DNA of 30,478 nucleotides from Oscillospiraceae bacterium (GTDB taxonomy: Bacteria > Bacillota > Clostridia > Oscillospirales > Ruminococcaceae): positions 1 through 30,478 of the forward strand of contig CAADVD010000028.1 in the NCBI GenBank assembly GCA_900752435.1, given 5' to 3'. The notes under the pieces were generated by a model. That model searched no databases. It saw only the letters and a program-made list of their open reading frames with translations, and was not told where the DNA came from. Made by a program: the position numbers and the translations under genes. Below are positions 1 through 7,691 of the stretch, in pieces; the stretch's first letter is position 1; every line of letters starts with the position of its first letter.

Positions 1-437
1 CCCCCTTCGCTGCTTTCTTCGAAAATTGGGGGCCGCTATCTCGCACGGGGAAAACCGTTTTGGCCAGCCGTTATGTTTCCTCCAATGCCATTCATCAGAT
101 GGTCAAGCTGCCGCGTGCGGAATGGGACGCGTTTTTGGCTTGGCTTGCGGATTACGAATACGAGAAGCTGGAATTGCCGCGACCCGATTTGGTGCTGTTT
201 TTGGATATGCCGCGCATCGTGGCCGACCGATTGATTCTCTCCCGTTACGGCGGTGATGAGAGCAAGAAGGATATTCATGAAAGAAATCGGGCATACTTAG
301 AAAAATGTGAACAGAGCGCGCAGTATGCCGCGCAGAAAAAGGGATGGCATGTGATTCCGTGTTCGGACGGCACGAATCCGCTTCCCGTTGACACCATTGC
401 AGAACAAATTTGGACGGCGGTGAGCACCGTTCTTTGA
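1..437 (+). CDS. tmk: Thymidylate kinase, 5'-truncated by window edge
   Basis: The reading frame is open from base 3 to the TGA ending at 437, giving about 144 residues of a C-terminal portion. The segment around base 54-90 reads VLASRYVSSNAIHQ. It matches the (D/N/S)RY motif that follows the P-loop half in dTMP kinases, and it is followed by LPRPDLVLFLDMP and a lid-like stretch RYGGDESKKDIHE. The enzyme phosphorylates dTMP to dTDP in the cytoplasm. The usual Asp of the DR(Y/F) motif is Ser here; I recall Asn/Ser variants in clostridial homologues, so this need not mean loss of function. The N-terminal P-loop lies outside the window. The next gene starts 20 bases downstream, so the two are probably co-transcribed. 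The family call is firm; the start cannot be judged. Confidence 0.88.
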   Translation, partial: PFAAFFENWGPLSRTGKTVLASRYVSSNAIHQMVKLPRAEWDAFLAWLADYEYEKLELPRPDLVLFLDMPRIVADRLILSRYGGDESKKDIHERNRAYLEKCEQSAQYAAQKKGWHVIPCSDGTNPLPVDTIAEQIWTAVSTVL

Positions 438-456
438 ATCGATTGGAAGGCATTGC

Positions 457-1353
457 ATGAACTTTAAAAAACCGGCATTGGAAGACAAAGAGCAAATTCA
501 GCATTATCTCAAGCAGGTGAAGCTGTACGGCTGTGAATTTACATTTGCAAACTTCTATCTGTGGTCATCGTATTACAAGACGGAGTTTGCCATTGTGGAG
601 GATGCACTGCTGTTCCGTTCTGGCTTGGATGAGCAAAACCGTGCTGGCGTTTCGTTTTCCCGTCCGGTTACGGGCGGCGACATTCGTCCGGCGTTGGAGT
701 GGGTTTTGGCGTATTGCGACGCGGAAAAGATTCCGTTTTCCATGTACAACATCACACCGGATTTGCAGGAGCAAATTGAGCGGCAGTTTCCGGATGCGTT
801 TGAATTTACGCCTGACCGCGACAGCTTTGACTACATTTACCGCTCGTCCGATTTAATCAATCTGACCGGTAAAAAGTATCACGGCAAGCGCAACCACATC
901 AACAATTTTAAGCTCAGCGATTGGGCGTATGAGACCATCACGGCGGACAACATGGACGAATGCTTGGCCATGTACGCTCTTTGGTGTGAGGACAACGATG
1001 TGCAGGAGAGCGAGAGCAAGCAAGCGGAGGGCGATGTGATTCGGCGCGCCTTTGCACACTTTCAGGAGCTTGACTTGCGCGGTGGTTTGCTTCGTCAGAA
1101 CGGACGGGTGGTGGCGTTTACCATCGGCGAGGAACTGAACGAGGAAACCTTTGTGGTGCACATTGAGAAAGCGTTTGCCGATGTGCAGGGCGCTTACCCG
1201 ATGATCAACCGCGAATTTGCCGCCCATGAAGCGGCGGGATACACCTACATCAACCGAGAAGAGGACTTGGGGCTGGAGGGCTTGCGCAAAGCAAAGCTTT
1301 CTTACCGTCCGGCATTTTTGCTCGAAAAGAGCACCATGACCCGTAAGCAGTAG
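457..1353 (+). CDS. DUF2156 (phosphatidylglycerol lysyltransferase C-terminal-like) protein
   Basis: 298 residues. The protein resembles the DUF2156/LPG_synthase_C family, which has a tandem GNAT-like fold related to the catalytic domain of MprF and FemX-type aminoacyl transferases. Visible landmarks are an N-terminal YGCEFTFANFYLWSSYY segment and a central YRSSDLINLTGKKYHGKRN segment (near residues 130-145), typical of this family. A C-terminal acetyltransferase-like half follows, with INREEDLGLEGLRKAKLSY. There is no transmembrane flippase domain, so it is the stand-alone soluble form, whose substrate is generally unknown. A GGAAGG ribosome site lies about 7 bases before the ATG. It sits between tmk and a GNAT gene and is probably in one operon with both. 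The family is likely; the biochemical role is not known. Confidence 0.8.
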   Translation: MNFKKPALEDKEQIQHYLKQVKLYGCEFTFANFYLWSSYYKTEFAIVEDALLFRSGLDEQNRAGVSFSRPVTGGDIRPALEWVLAYCDAEKIPFSMYNITPDLQEQIERQFPDAFEFTPDRDSFDYIYRSSDLINLTGKKYHGKRNHINNFKLSDWAYETITADNMDECLAMYALWCEDNDVQESESKQAEGDVIRRAFAHFQELDLRGGLLRQNGRVVAFTIGEELNEETFVVHIEKAFADVQGAYPMINREFAAHEAAGYTYINREEDLGLEGLRKAKLSYRPAFLLEKSTMTRKQ

Positions 1354-1367
1354 GGGGACAGCATTCG

Positions 1368-2225
1368 ATGGAATACCGCAATCCGCGCCCCGATGAAATT
1401 GACCAGATGAAGCGGCTTTGGAAGGTCTGCTTCGGCGATGAGGACGCATACATTGACTTTTATTATGCACATGGCTACGAGGCGGCCAACACCTTTGTGG
1501 CGGCGGAACAGGAACGCGTTGTGTCCATGATGACGCTGCTGCCGGTGACGATGCGCACCGAACAAGGCAGCTTTCGCGGCCGCTATGTTTATGCCGTGGC
1601 AACCGATCCGCAACACCGTGGACGCGGTCTGATGACGGCGCTGGAAGCGTACGCCGCGCAGACGGTGCGGGCGCAGGGCGATGCGTTTTTGACGCTGGTA
1701 CCGGCGAGTATGCCGCTGTTTGGGATGTACCGCAAAATCGGCTATCATTTGTTCAGCAGTTTGTCCTATCAGAAGCTGGAATCCGGCAAGAGAGCTGGAA
1801 AAGCGTTGCCCACGACGGTGAAGCCGTTGGACGATGCGGCGTTTCTGGAACAGCGGAGCCGGTTTTTGTCGCAGTTTTCCCCGTCCGTTTCGTTTGCACC
1901 GACGGTGCAGGACTACTTTTTGCAGGAACTGCGCTTCAACGGCTGTCAGGCGCTGGCTCTGGAAAATGCAAGGGGCAGCGGTTATGTGCTCTGTTACACG
2001 GAGCAAGGCGAAGCGTTTATTCGCGAACTGAGCGTATCGCCCGCTTGCTTTGCCGGTGCATTTTCTGCCCTGCGTGACTATCTGTCGGTGAAAACCATGA
2101 ACCTGAAAGCATCAGCCGACTGGCAGGATAATCTGCTGACGAGACCATACAGTATGATCAAATGGCTTGACCGGAAACCGGTCGGCCCATCAGCGGATTC
2201 CTATATGAATCTGATGCTGGATTAA
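1368..2225 (+). CDS. GNAT family N-acetyltransferase
   Basis: 285 residues. The acetyl-CoA binding motif A is clear near residues 78-92 (VATDPQHRGRGLMTAL, with the Q/R-x-x-G-x-G/A pattern). A motif B-like stretch LFGMYRKIGYHLFS follows. The length exceeds a single GNAT domain (about 150 residues). The C-terminal half probably forms a second domain, as in Eis-type or two-domain GNATs. The target is unknown. The ATG is preceded by AGGGGGA and lies 14 bases after the DUF2156 stop, so the two are likely one transcript. After the stop there are 84 non-coding bases before the next gene, without a strong terminator. Confidence 0.82.
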   Translation: MEYRNPRPDEIDQMKRLWKVCFGDEDAYIDFYYAHGYEAANTFVAAEQERVVSMMTLLPVTMRTEQGSFRGRYVYAVATDPQHRGRGLMTALEAYAAQTVRAQGDAFLTLVPASMPLFGMYRKIGYHLFSSLSYQKLESGKRAGKALPTTVKPLDDAAFLEQRSRFLSQFSPSVSFAPTVQDYFLQELRFNGCQALALENARGSGYVLCYTEQGEAFIRELSVSPACFAGAFSALRDYLSVKTMNLKASADWQDNLLTRPYSMIKWLDRKPVGPSADSYMNLMLD

Positions 2226-2309
2226 AATTTGATTTTTGCCATTATTAATGGAAACCATACATCATCCATAAAATCTTAAGAAAAATTTCCGACGAAAGGA
2301 GCTTGTCTT

Positions 2310-2858
2310 ATGGTATACTTATTTTTAGCCAATGGTTTTGAAGAAGTGGAGGCGTTGACGCCGCTCGATTATCTGCGCCGCTGTGAAGGAATTTCCGTGC
2401 AGGCGGTAGCGGTGGGTACAGACCGCGCTGTCACCGGTTCGCACGGCATCACCGTATTGGCGGACATCGTCATTGATGAGGTGGCGCTGGATGAGATGGA
2501 GATGATTGTACTGCCGGGCGGTATGCCGGGTACACTGAATTTGGAAGCGAGCGAAGCGCTCCAGCACATCATCGATGTTTGCGTGCGCCGCGAGCTGCCC
2601 ATTGGCGCGATTTGTGCCGCGCCGTCCATTTTGGGACACAAAAATCTGCTGAACGGCAAAACAGCCACCTGCTATACGGGCTTTGAGGAGCAGCTTTTTG
2701 GCGCAAACGCTACGGGCGCACCAGTCGAACAGGATGGCTTATTCATCACGGCGCGCGGCGCCGGTGTGGCCAACCAGTTTGCGTTCAAGCTGGTCGAGGT
2801 GCTCAAGGGAAGCGAACGTGCCCAGAAATTGAGGGATGCCGTTTTATGGGAAGCGTAG
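2310..2858 (+). CDS. DJ-1/PfpI family protein
   Basis: 182 residues, the usual length for a DJ-1 domain. The nucleophile elbow AICAAPSILG places the reactive cysteine at residue 102. The N-terminal FEEVEA segment gives the conserved glutamate (residue 14) that polarises this cysteine. GGMPGTLNL near residues 70-78 is also typical. Members act as glyoxalase III/deglycase-like or stress chaperone proteins; the exact activity cannot be read from sequence. The ATG follows an AAAGGAG ribosome site. The 3' end overlaps the next gene (5-formyl-THF cyclo-ligase) by 13 bases, so the two are translationally coupled. Confidence 0.9.
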   Translation: MVYLFLANGFEEVEALTPLDYLRRCEGISVQAVAVGTDRAVTGSHGITVLADIVIDEVALDEMEMIVLPGGMPGTLNLEASEALQHIIDVCVRRELPIGAICAAPSILGHKNLLNGKTATCYTGFEEQLFGANATGAPVEQDGLFITARGAGVANQFAFKLVEVLKGSERAQKLRDAVLWEA

Positions 2859-3436
2859 ACATCCGCAGTTATAAGAACGAACTGCGCGCCAAGTACCGTG
2901 CCATCCGCAAGGCGCTGACGCCGCAGGAGAAGCGGGAAAAGGATGAGCTGATTTTCCGTCAAATCATCCAGTCGCGCTATTACCAGCAGGCTGAAACCCT
3001 GATTTGTTTTGTCTCAACGGCCATTGAAATTGACACCCATCGTTTGATTCACCACGCTTGGCGGCAGGGGAAGCGTGTGGCTGTGCCGAAATGTTTGGAC
3101 GACCGCGGGCGGATGCGCTTTTACTACATCCGTTCCTTGGAGGATTTGGAAAAGGCGCGGTTTTCCCTGTGGGAACCGGATCCATCCCGTTGTGAAGCGC
3201 TTCGTACATATGAAAATTCCATTTGCATCGTGCCTGGTTTTTCGTTTGACCCCTATGGCTTTCGGCTGGGATATGGAAAAGGTTATTATGACCGTTTTTT
3301 GTCTAAGTATAGTGAAATTAAGATTGGGATATGCTATAATAACTGTGTAGCGCCTGCTTTGCCGCACGGACGATACGACGTGCCGGTCAACTATTTGTTT
3401 ACAGAAAAATACGTTAAGAAGATACAGGAGAGATAG
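2846..3436 (+). CDS. 5-formyltetrahydrofolate cyclo-ligase
   Basis: 196 residues, typical for the family. The enzyme converts 5-formyl-THF to 5,10-methenyl-THF with ATP, recovering folate in the cytoplasm. The nucleotide/phosphate-binding motif GYGKGYYDRFL is at residues 142-152 and is preceded by PGFSFDPYGFRLGYG. The N-terminal basic helix (KNELRAKYRAIRKAL) is also characteristic. The chosen ATG overlaps the DJ-1 gene by 13 bases, with GGGATG just upstream as a weak ribosome site. An extended -10-like TGCTATAAT lies inside its 3' part (3332-3340) and may help drive mltG. Confidence 0.93.
   Translation: MGSVDIRSYKNELRAKYRAIRKALTPQEKREKDELIFRQIIQSRYYQQAETLICFVSTAIEIDTHRLIHHAWRQGKRVAVPKCLDDRGRMRFYYIRSLEDLEKARFSLWEPDPSRCEALRTYENSICIVPGFSFDPYGFRLGYGKGYYDRFLSKYSEIKIGICYNNCVAPALPHGRYDVPVNYLFTEKYVKKIQER
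3332..3340 (+). promoter_or_regulatory. Possible internal extended -10 promoter before mltG
   Basis: TGCTATAAT is a perfect -10 hexamer with the TG extension, inside the cyclo-ligase coding region and about 150 bases before the mltG start. No good -35 lies 17 bases upstream. It may be a chance match in coding sequence. Confidence 0.3.
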
Positions 3437-3490
3437 CAGCGAAAAGGTTTGTCTGAACGCTGGCTCGGATAAACCGATGGAGGAGAACCT

Positions 3491-5782
3491 ATGAGTGAAA
3501 ATCGCAATGAACCCATCCGCAAAAACAAAGCTGGAAAGCCGGTTCGTTTTCGGATGCCGACAGCTGTTCCCAAGGAGGACGATGATGCTCCGGCAGAAAG
3601 CAATGCACCGGTGAGCGAAGATACTTCAGCACCAAAAGAAACTTTGAAAGAAGAAAAAGTTTCTGCGCCGAAAGAAGCACCGGCAGAGGAAAAAGTATCC
3701 GAACCGAAAAAGACTCCGGCAGAGGAAAAAGTACCTGAGCCGAAAAAAGCATCGGCAGAAGAAAAAGTATCCGAACCCCAAAAGGCTTCAGCAGAAGAAA
3801 AAGCGTCCGAACCGGAAAAGGCTTCAGCAGAGGAAAAAGCATCTGAACCGAAACAGGCTTTGGCAGAGGAAAAAGCATCCGAACCAAAAAAAGCTCCGGC
3901 AGAAGAAAAGGCTTCCAAACCGAGAAGAATTTTGGTGGAGGAGAAAGGAGCTCATGCCAAGAAAACGTTATTCGGAGAAAAGCCGGCTGAATCCAAAGAT
4001 ACCTTAGCAACGGAACAGAAGCCCGAATCAAATGAAGCTTTGGCAGAAGCAGAACTTCCACAGCCCAAACAAGCTCCGGCTAAGGAAGAAGTACCGCCGC
4101 CGACCAAGAAAAAAGATTTCAGATTGAAGTCCCCGTTCCAGTCGAAAAAAGAAGCGGCACCGGCAGACGAGTCTTCCAAGCCGGAGGCAGAACTACCTAA
4201 GAAAAAAGACAAGGCTTCTAAGAAGCCGGTGAAGCACCGTGTGCTCACACAACCGCCCGAACAGCGCAAGGAAGCCATCAACAATTGGCAGATTACCGAA
4301 GAACCCAAGCAAGAGGCGGAGCAGGAAGAATCGAAGCTGCCGGATATTCAACTGGATGTGCCGGAGGATTTAAACGAGCTGACATTTTCCGCCGATTCCG
4401 AAACCATGGAAGCGCCGGAACCGGAACCTGTATCGGAAGAACCGGCCTACATGCCGCCGGAAGATACGGCTGAGGAAGACGAACAGCCGGATGCACCGGA
4501 TCAGTCCGATGAATCGGATTCTTCAGACGAATCGCAGGGAACTGCTTTGGATGATGAAGTGACCAATCTGCGTTTCCAGCGCACCCCGATGACGCTGTCT
4601 ATTCCGGGATTGGACGATGAGACGGATGAGGATTACATCCCCTTTGTCGGTCAAACGGACGACGAAGAATCAGAGGACGAAGAGGAAGAAGAAGTCGAGG
4701 AAGAACCGCGCAAACGGCGCAAAAAAAAGAAAAAGATTTCCGTTCTGGGAGTCATTGTGCGCGTCATTCTGGCATTGGCATTGTTGTGTGCGCTGGCCTT
4801 TGGCGCTATGGGCGTCATCTATGCTTCCGGCGATATTTTGGGCTTGAAAGAGTCTGAGGAAAACAAGGAAATTCTCATTGAACCGAACTCCACCGTTTCC
4901 GATGTAGCGGATTTGCTGAAAGAGAACGGCATCATTGATTATCCGCCGATTTTCAAGCTGTACATCAAATACCAGCTGGACGATCATGTGAACTTCAAAT
5001 ATGGCACGGTGATGTTGAATCCGTCCATGAGTTATGCGGAAATCATCGATGCGCTGGAACAGAATGTGGAGGACAACACCGCTGTTTCCGTCACCATCCA
5101 CGAGGGTGAAAACATGGTGGAAATCGCCGACGCTCTGCAGGCGGCCGGTGTGTGCAAGAAAGAGGAATTTCTCAATGCGGTCAACAACCACCAGTTTAAA
5201 TATGAGTTTCTGAGTGGTATCAACAATCCGTCCGAGCGCATGTATCGCTTGGAGGGTTACCTGTTCCCGAATACTTATGAATTCTTGCCGAATACCGATC
5301 CGGATGAGGTCATCTGCAAGTTCTTGGATGAGTTGGATTATCAAATTAGCAGCAGTATGTGGACGCAAATGGATGTTCGCGGACTGGATTTGGATACGGT
5401 TTTGCGCGTGGCTTCCATGGTGCAGGCCGAAGCGCCGAATAAACGCGATATGGCGAAGGTATCCAGCGTGTTCTGGAATCGTCTGAACGATTCGGCCAAT
5501 TATCCGCTGCTGCAGTCCGACCCGACTTCCAAATACGCGGAACGTGTGCTGGCGGCCAATGGTGCTTCCGAAGCCATGGTGACGGCGTATGACACCTACA
5601 AGTCGAACGGTTTGCCGCCGGGACCCATCAACAACCCGGGGGCGGAAGCCATCCATGCGGCGCTCTATCCGCAGACAACGGATTACTATTTCTTCTGCTC
5701 CAATTTGGAAACCGGCGAATTTTATTATGCGACAACCTTGGATGAGCACAATGCCAATTTGAGCTTGGCCGGTTTGGCATAA
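3491..5782 (+). CDS. mltG: Endolytic transglycosylase MltG with long repetitive cytoplasmic tail
   Basis: 763 residues, roughly double a usual MltG. The N-terminal ~415 residues are low-complexity: a 13-copy 12-residue repeat (residues 51-206), an acidic stretch rich in Glu/Asp (about 280-400) and a basic cluster KRRKKKKK. One membrane helix follows (about 416-445). After it comes a LysM-like/YceG domain and the catalytic domain. The catalytic glutamate is in VASMVQAEAP (Glu647). LQSDPTSKYA and NGLPPGPINNPG are the other signature segments. MltG cleaves nascent peptidoglycan outside the membrane and sets glycan strand length, so the tail lies in the cytoplasm. GGAGGAG precedes the ATG, and a small hairpin (3446-3475) sits in the short spacer. 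A strong terminator follows the gene. The MltG call is firm; the tail has no known function. Confidence 0.93.
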   Translation: MSENRNEPIRKNKAGKPVRFRMPTAVPKEDDDAPAESNAPVSEDTSAPKETLKEEKVSAPKEAPAEEKVSEPKKTPAEEKVPEPKKASAEEKVSEPQKASAEEKASEPEKASAEEKASEPKQALAEEKASEPKKAPAEEKASKPRRILVEEKGAHAKKTLFGEKPAESKDTLATEQKPESNEALAEAELPQPKQAPAKEEVPPPTKKKDFRLKSPFQSKKEAAPADESSKPEAELPKKKDKASKKPVKHRVLTQPPEQRKEAINNWQITEEPKQEAEQEESKLPDIQLDVPEDLNELTFSADSETMEAPEPEPVSEEPAYMPPEDTAEEDEQPDAPDQSDESDSSDESQGTALDDEVTNLRFQRTPMTLSIPGLDDETDEDYIPFVGQTDDEESEDEEEEEVEEEPRKRRKKKKKISVLGVIVRVILALALLCALAFGAMGVIYASGDILGLKESEENKEILIEPNSTVSDVADLLKENGIIDYPPIFKLYIKYQLDDHVNFKYGTVMLNPSMSYAEIIDALEQNVEDNTAVSVTIHEGENMVEIADALQAAGVCKKEEFLNAVNNHQFKYEFLSGINNPSERMYRLEGYLFPNTYEFLPNTDPDEVICKFLDELDYQISSSMWTQMDVRGLDLDTVLRVASMVQAEAPNKRDMAKVSSVFWNRLNDSANYPLLQSDPTSKYAERVLAANGASEAMVTAYDTYKSNGLPPGPINNPGAEAIHAALYPQTTDYYFFCSNLETGEFYYATTLDEHNANLSLAGLA
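3641..4108 (+). repeat. 13 tandem 36-bp (12-residue) coding repeats in mltG
   Basis: Residues 51-206 of the MltG ORF are read as 13 consecutive 12-residue units with a consensus close to (A/T)xAEEKxSEPKK. Units 2 to 7 (63-134) are nearly identical; later units (147-206) drift to forms such as TLFGEKPAESKD and APAKEEVPPPTK. The array keeps frame exactly. It is Glu/Lys/Pro-rich and predicted disordered. Confidence 0.9.
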
Positions 5783-5808
5783 GAAACGAATACCAATCAA
5801 AGAGATGG

Positions 5809-5838
5809 GGAGCAGGAAGCATTTCCTGCTCCTGTTTT
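5809..5838 (+). terminator. Rho-independent terminator after mltG
   Basis: Perfect 10-bp stem GGAGCAGGAA / TTCCTGCTCC with a GCAT loop and a TGTTTT tail. The tail ends two bases before the GGAGG ribosome site of the U32 gene, so read-through may be limited or conditional. Confidence 0.8.
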
Positions 5839-5852
5839 ATGGAGGAAACGCG

Positions 5853-7061
5853 ATGAAAAGACCCGAAGTATTGGCGCCGGTGGGCGACTGGGAGCGCTTG
5901 GAAGCGGCCGTTCAGTACGGTGCAGATGCCGTTTATCTGGGCGGCAAGGAATTTGGCATGCGCGCCGCGCCGCAGAATTTTGACCGTGAACAGCTCAAAG
6001 CGGCGGTGAACTATGCGCACGCCCATGGCGTAAAGGTCTATTTGACCTGCAATACGCTGCCGCGCAACGATGAAATTGAGCATTTTCCGGACTATATTCG
6101 CTATGCCGCGTCCATCGGCATCGACGCCTGCATTGCCAACGACATCGGCGTGTTTATGCTCATCCGCGAACATGCGCCGGATATGGAAATTCACGTCTCC
6201 ACGCAGGCCGGTATCGTCAATTACCAGACGGCCAACACCTTTTATCAGCTGGGCGCCAAACGCGTGGTGCTGGCGCGCGAGCTGTCCTTGGAGGAAATCC
6301 GCGAAATCCGCGCCAAAGTGCCGGACGATTTGGAAATCGAAGTTTTTGTACACGGCGCGATGTGCATGAGCGTATCGGGGCGGTGTTTGCTGTCGAATTA
6401 CATCGTCAGCCGCGACGCCAACCGCGGCGAATGCGCCCAGCCGTGCCGCTGGGGCTATTATCTGATGGAGGAAAAGCGTCCGGGCGAATATTTTCCGGTC
6501 TATCAGGATGAAAAAGGCTCCTACATCCTCAACGCCAAGGATCTCTGCATGATCGAATACATTGACAAGCTGGTGGAGGCCGGTGTGACCAGTCTGAAAA
6601 TCGAAGGACGCGCCAAGTCATCCTATTATGTATCCGTAGTCACCAACGCCTATCGCTGTGCCGTGGATGAATACTTGCAAAATCCACAGGATTTTCACTT
6701 GTCCGATTGGATTCGCGACGAGGTCTACAAGGTCAGCCACCGCCGCTATTCCACCGGTTTCTATTTCGGCACACCCGACCAGTATTATGAAAACGGCGGC
6801 TACCTGCGCGAATACGACGTGGTGGCGATGGTGGACGACTGCAAGGACGGCTTCCTGTTCTGCACGCAGAAAAACAAGTTCTGTACCGGAGACGAGGTGG
6901 AAATTCTGTCACCGGGAAAACCGCCGGTTTCCTTGACCGTCGGCGAGCTGTTTGACGAGGAGGGCAGTCCGATTGCGGATACCCGCCACGCCAATATGAA
7001 ATTCAAGATGAAAACCGAGGTGACAGCCGTAGCTGGTTCGGTCATCCGCAAAGCGAAATAA
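5853..7061 (+). CDS. U32 family protein, tRNA 5-hydroxyuridine modification (TrhP/YegQ-like)
   Basis: 402 residues from the ATG at 5853. That start has GGAGG 8-9 bases upstream and gives MKRPEVLAPVGDWE, the normal family N-terminus; the longer frame from 5805 runs through the terminator hairpin and is rejected. The U32 signature is at residues 163-178 (EVFVHGAMCMSVSGRC). It supplies Cys171 and Cys178, and Cys194 and Cys198 (CAQPC) follow; these match the iron-sulfur cysteines of TrhP. Family members with this layout help hydroxylate U34 of tRNAs using prephenate, although they are often labelled peptidase or collagenase. Its position after mltG is common in Clostridia. The family is firm; the tRNA role is by homology. 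Confidence 0.87.
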   Translation: MKRPEVLAPVGDWERLEAAVQYGADAVYLGGKEFGMRAAPQNFDREQLKAAVNYAHAHGVKVYLTCNTLPRNDEIEHFPDYIRYAASIGIDACIANDIGVFMLIREHAPDMEIHVSTQAGIVNYQTANTFYQLGAKRVVLARELSLEEIREIRAKVPDDLEIEVFVHGAMCMSVSGRCLLSNYIVSRDANRGECAQPCRWGYYLMEEKRPGEYFPVYQDEKGSYILNAKDLCMIEYIDKLVEAGVTSLKIEGRAKSSYYVSVVTNAYRCAVDEYLQNPQDFHLSDWIRDEVYKVSHRRYSTGFYFGTPDQYYENGGYLREYDVVAMVDDCKDGFLFCTQKNKFCTGDEVEILSPGKPPVSLTVGELFDEEGSPIADTRHANMKFKMKTEVTAVAGSVIRKAK

Positions 7062-7095
7062 ACGGCGCAAAAACAATTCAGAAACAACGATGGGG

Positions 7096-7125
7096 TTGCG
7101 CCAATTGGCACAGTTGTGTTACACT
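7096..7125 (+). promoter_or_regulatory. Weak candidate promoter for the HTH gene leader
   Basis: TTGCGC, 18-base spacer, TACACT. The -35 also forms the right arm of a GGCGCAA/TTGCGCC inverted repeat (7064-7070 with 7096-7102). Transcription would begin near 7132, before the short ORF at 7180 and the hairpin at 7205-7254. Confidence 0.35.
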
Positions 7126-7179
7126 GAGAAAAGTCGGAACGCAATCGGCGAAGAAACAGACAAGGGGGAATATTCGTTT

Positions 7180-7206
7180 ATGACCGAACCCACAACAAAC
7201 GCATAG
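7180..7206 (+). CDS. Possible 8-residue leader peptide
   Basis: ATG to TAG encodes MTEPTTNA. An AGGGGGAA ribosome site sits 9 bases upstream. Its stop codon overlaps the first bases of the left arm of the 14-bp inverted repeat at 7205-7254, just before the HTH gene. Translation could therefore affect folding of the hairpin. An ORF this small can arise by chance. Confidence 0.3.
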   Translation: MTEPTTNA

Positions 7207-7254
7207 CAAAGGCTATTGCGTATTCCATGTTCAACAATTCCAATAGCCTTTGCT
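7205..7254 (+). repeat. 14-bp perfect inverted repeat in leader of HTH gene
   Basis: AGCAAAGGCTATTG (7205-7218) and CAATAGCCTTTGCT (7241-7254) pair perfectly around a 22-base loop. No T-tract follows, so it is not a standard terminator. It ends 24 bases before the ribosome site of the gene at 7289. Confidence 0.7.
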
Positions 7255-7288
7255 CAACCTAAGTACCAATCTATTTAGGAGGAGCAAA

Positions 7289-7564
7289 ATGCGCTATGTA
7301 AAAGCTCAGGATATTTTTCCTGAGGAGCTGGTGGAACAGATTCAGGATTATGTGGATGGGGAGTACATCTACATTCCGCGCAAGGACGAAAACCGGAAGG
7401 CATGGGGAGAAACGACCTCCAGCCGACAGGAAACGGCGATGCGCAACCGCGCCATTTACGAGGACGCCCAGCAGGGGATGAGCCGTGGAGAATTGGCGGC
7501 GAAATATTTTCTGTCTGAAAAAAGCATTCAGCGGATTCTGTCCCAGCAGAAAAAAGAACGATAA
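7289..7564 (+). CDS. Small HTH protein (CD3324-family-like)
   Basis: 91 residues from the ATG at 7289, which has AGGAGG 5 bases upstream; the longer frame from 7250 has no ribosome site. The N-terminus (MRYVKAQDIFPEELVEQIQDYV, then GEYIYIPR) and a C-terminal helix-turn-helix (residues about 62-86, MSRGELAAKYFLSEKSIQRI) match the small clostridial family usually called CD3324, distantly related to Mor-type activators. It probably binds DNA, but its target is unknown. It is monocistronic: an unusual leader upstream and a strong terminator at 7571-7611. The family is recalled from memory and not searched. Confidence 0.75.
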   Translation: MRYVKAQDIFPEELVEQIQDYVDGEYIYIPRKDENRKAWGETTSSRQETAMRNRAIYEDAQQGMSRGELAAKYFLSEKSIQRILSQQKKER

Positions 7565-7570
7565 GCATCG

Positions 7571-7611
7571 TGCGCCGGAAGCGACTGCAACGCTTCCGGC
7601 GCATGTTTGTT
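7571..7611 (+). terminator. Terminator after the small HTH gene
   Basis: 13-bp perfect stem TGCGCCGGAAGCG / CGCTTCCGGCGCA (7571-7583 with 7591-7603), 7-base loop, followed by TGTTTGTT. Confidence 0.8.
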
Positions 7612-7691
7612 AGGGAATTGTCTTTGCGGTTGTGCGGGGCAGAACGGGTATGGTACGATGGAGGTGATCGATTGACAAAGGATGAAAGCAC

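Noticed and set aside
2226..2309. Hairpin CCAT-TATTA-ATGG as terminator or riboswitch before the DJ-1 gene
   Set aside because: Only four pairs and no proper T-tract or aptamer motif; nothing else convincing in this 84-base gap.
3391..3918. Repetitive antisense ORF (SSAEAFxGSDAF-like repeats) over the mltG tail
   Set aside because: It exists only because the tandem 36-bp repeat is open in several frames; the plus frame joins a complete MltG.
3641..4108. 36-bp periodic array as a CRISPR
   Set aside because: The units are contiguous, with no spacers between them, and they keep a reading frame; it is a coding tandem repeat.
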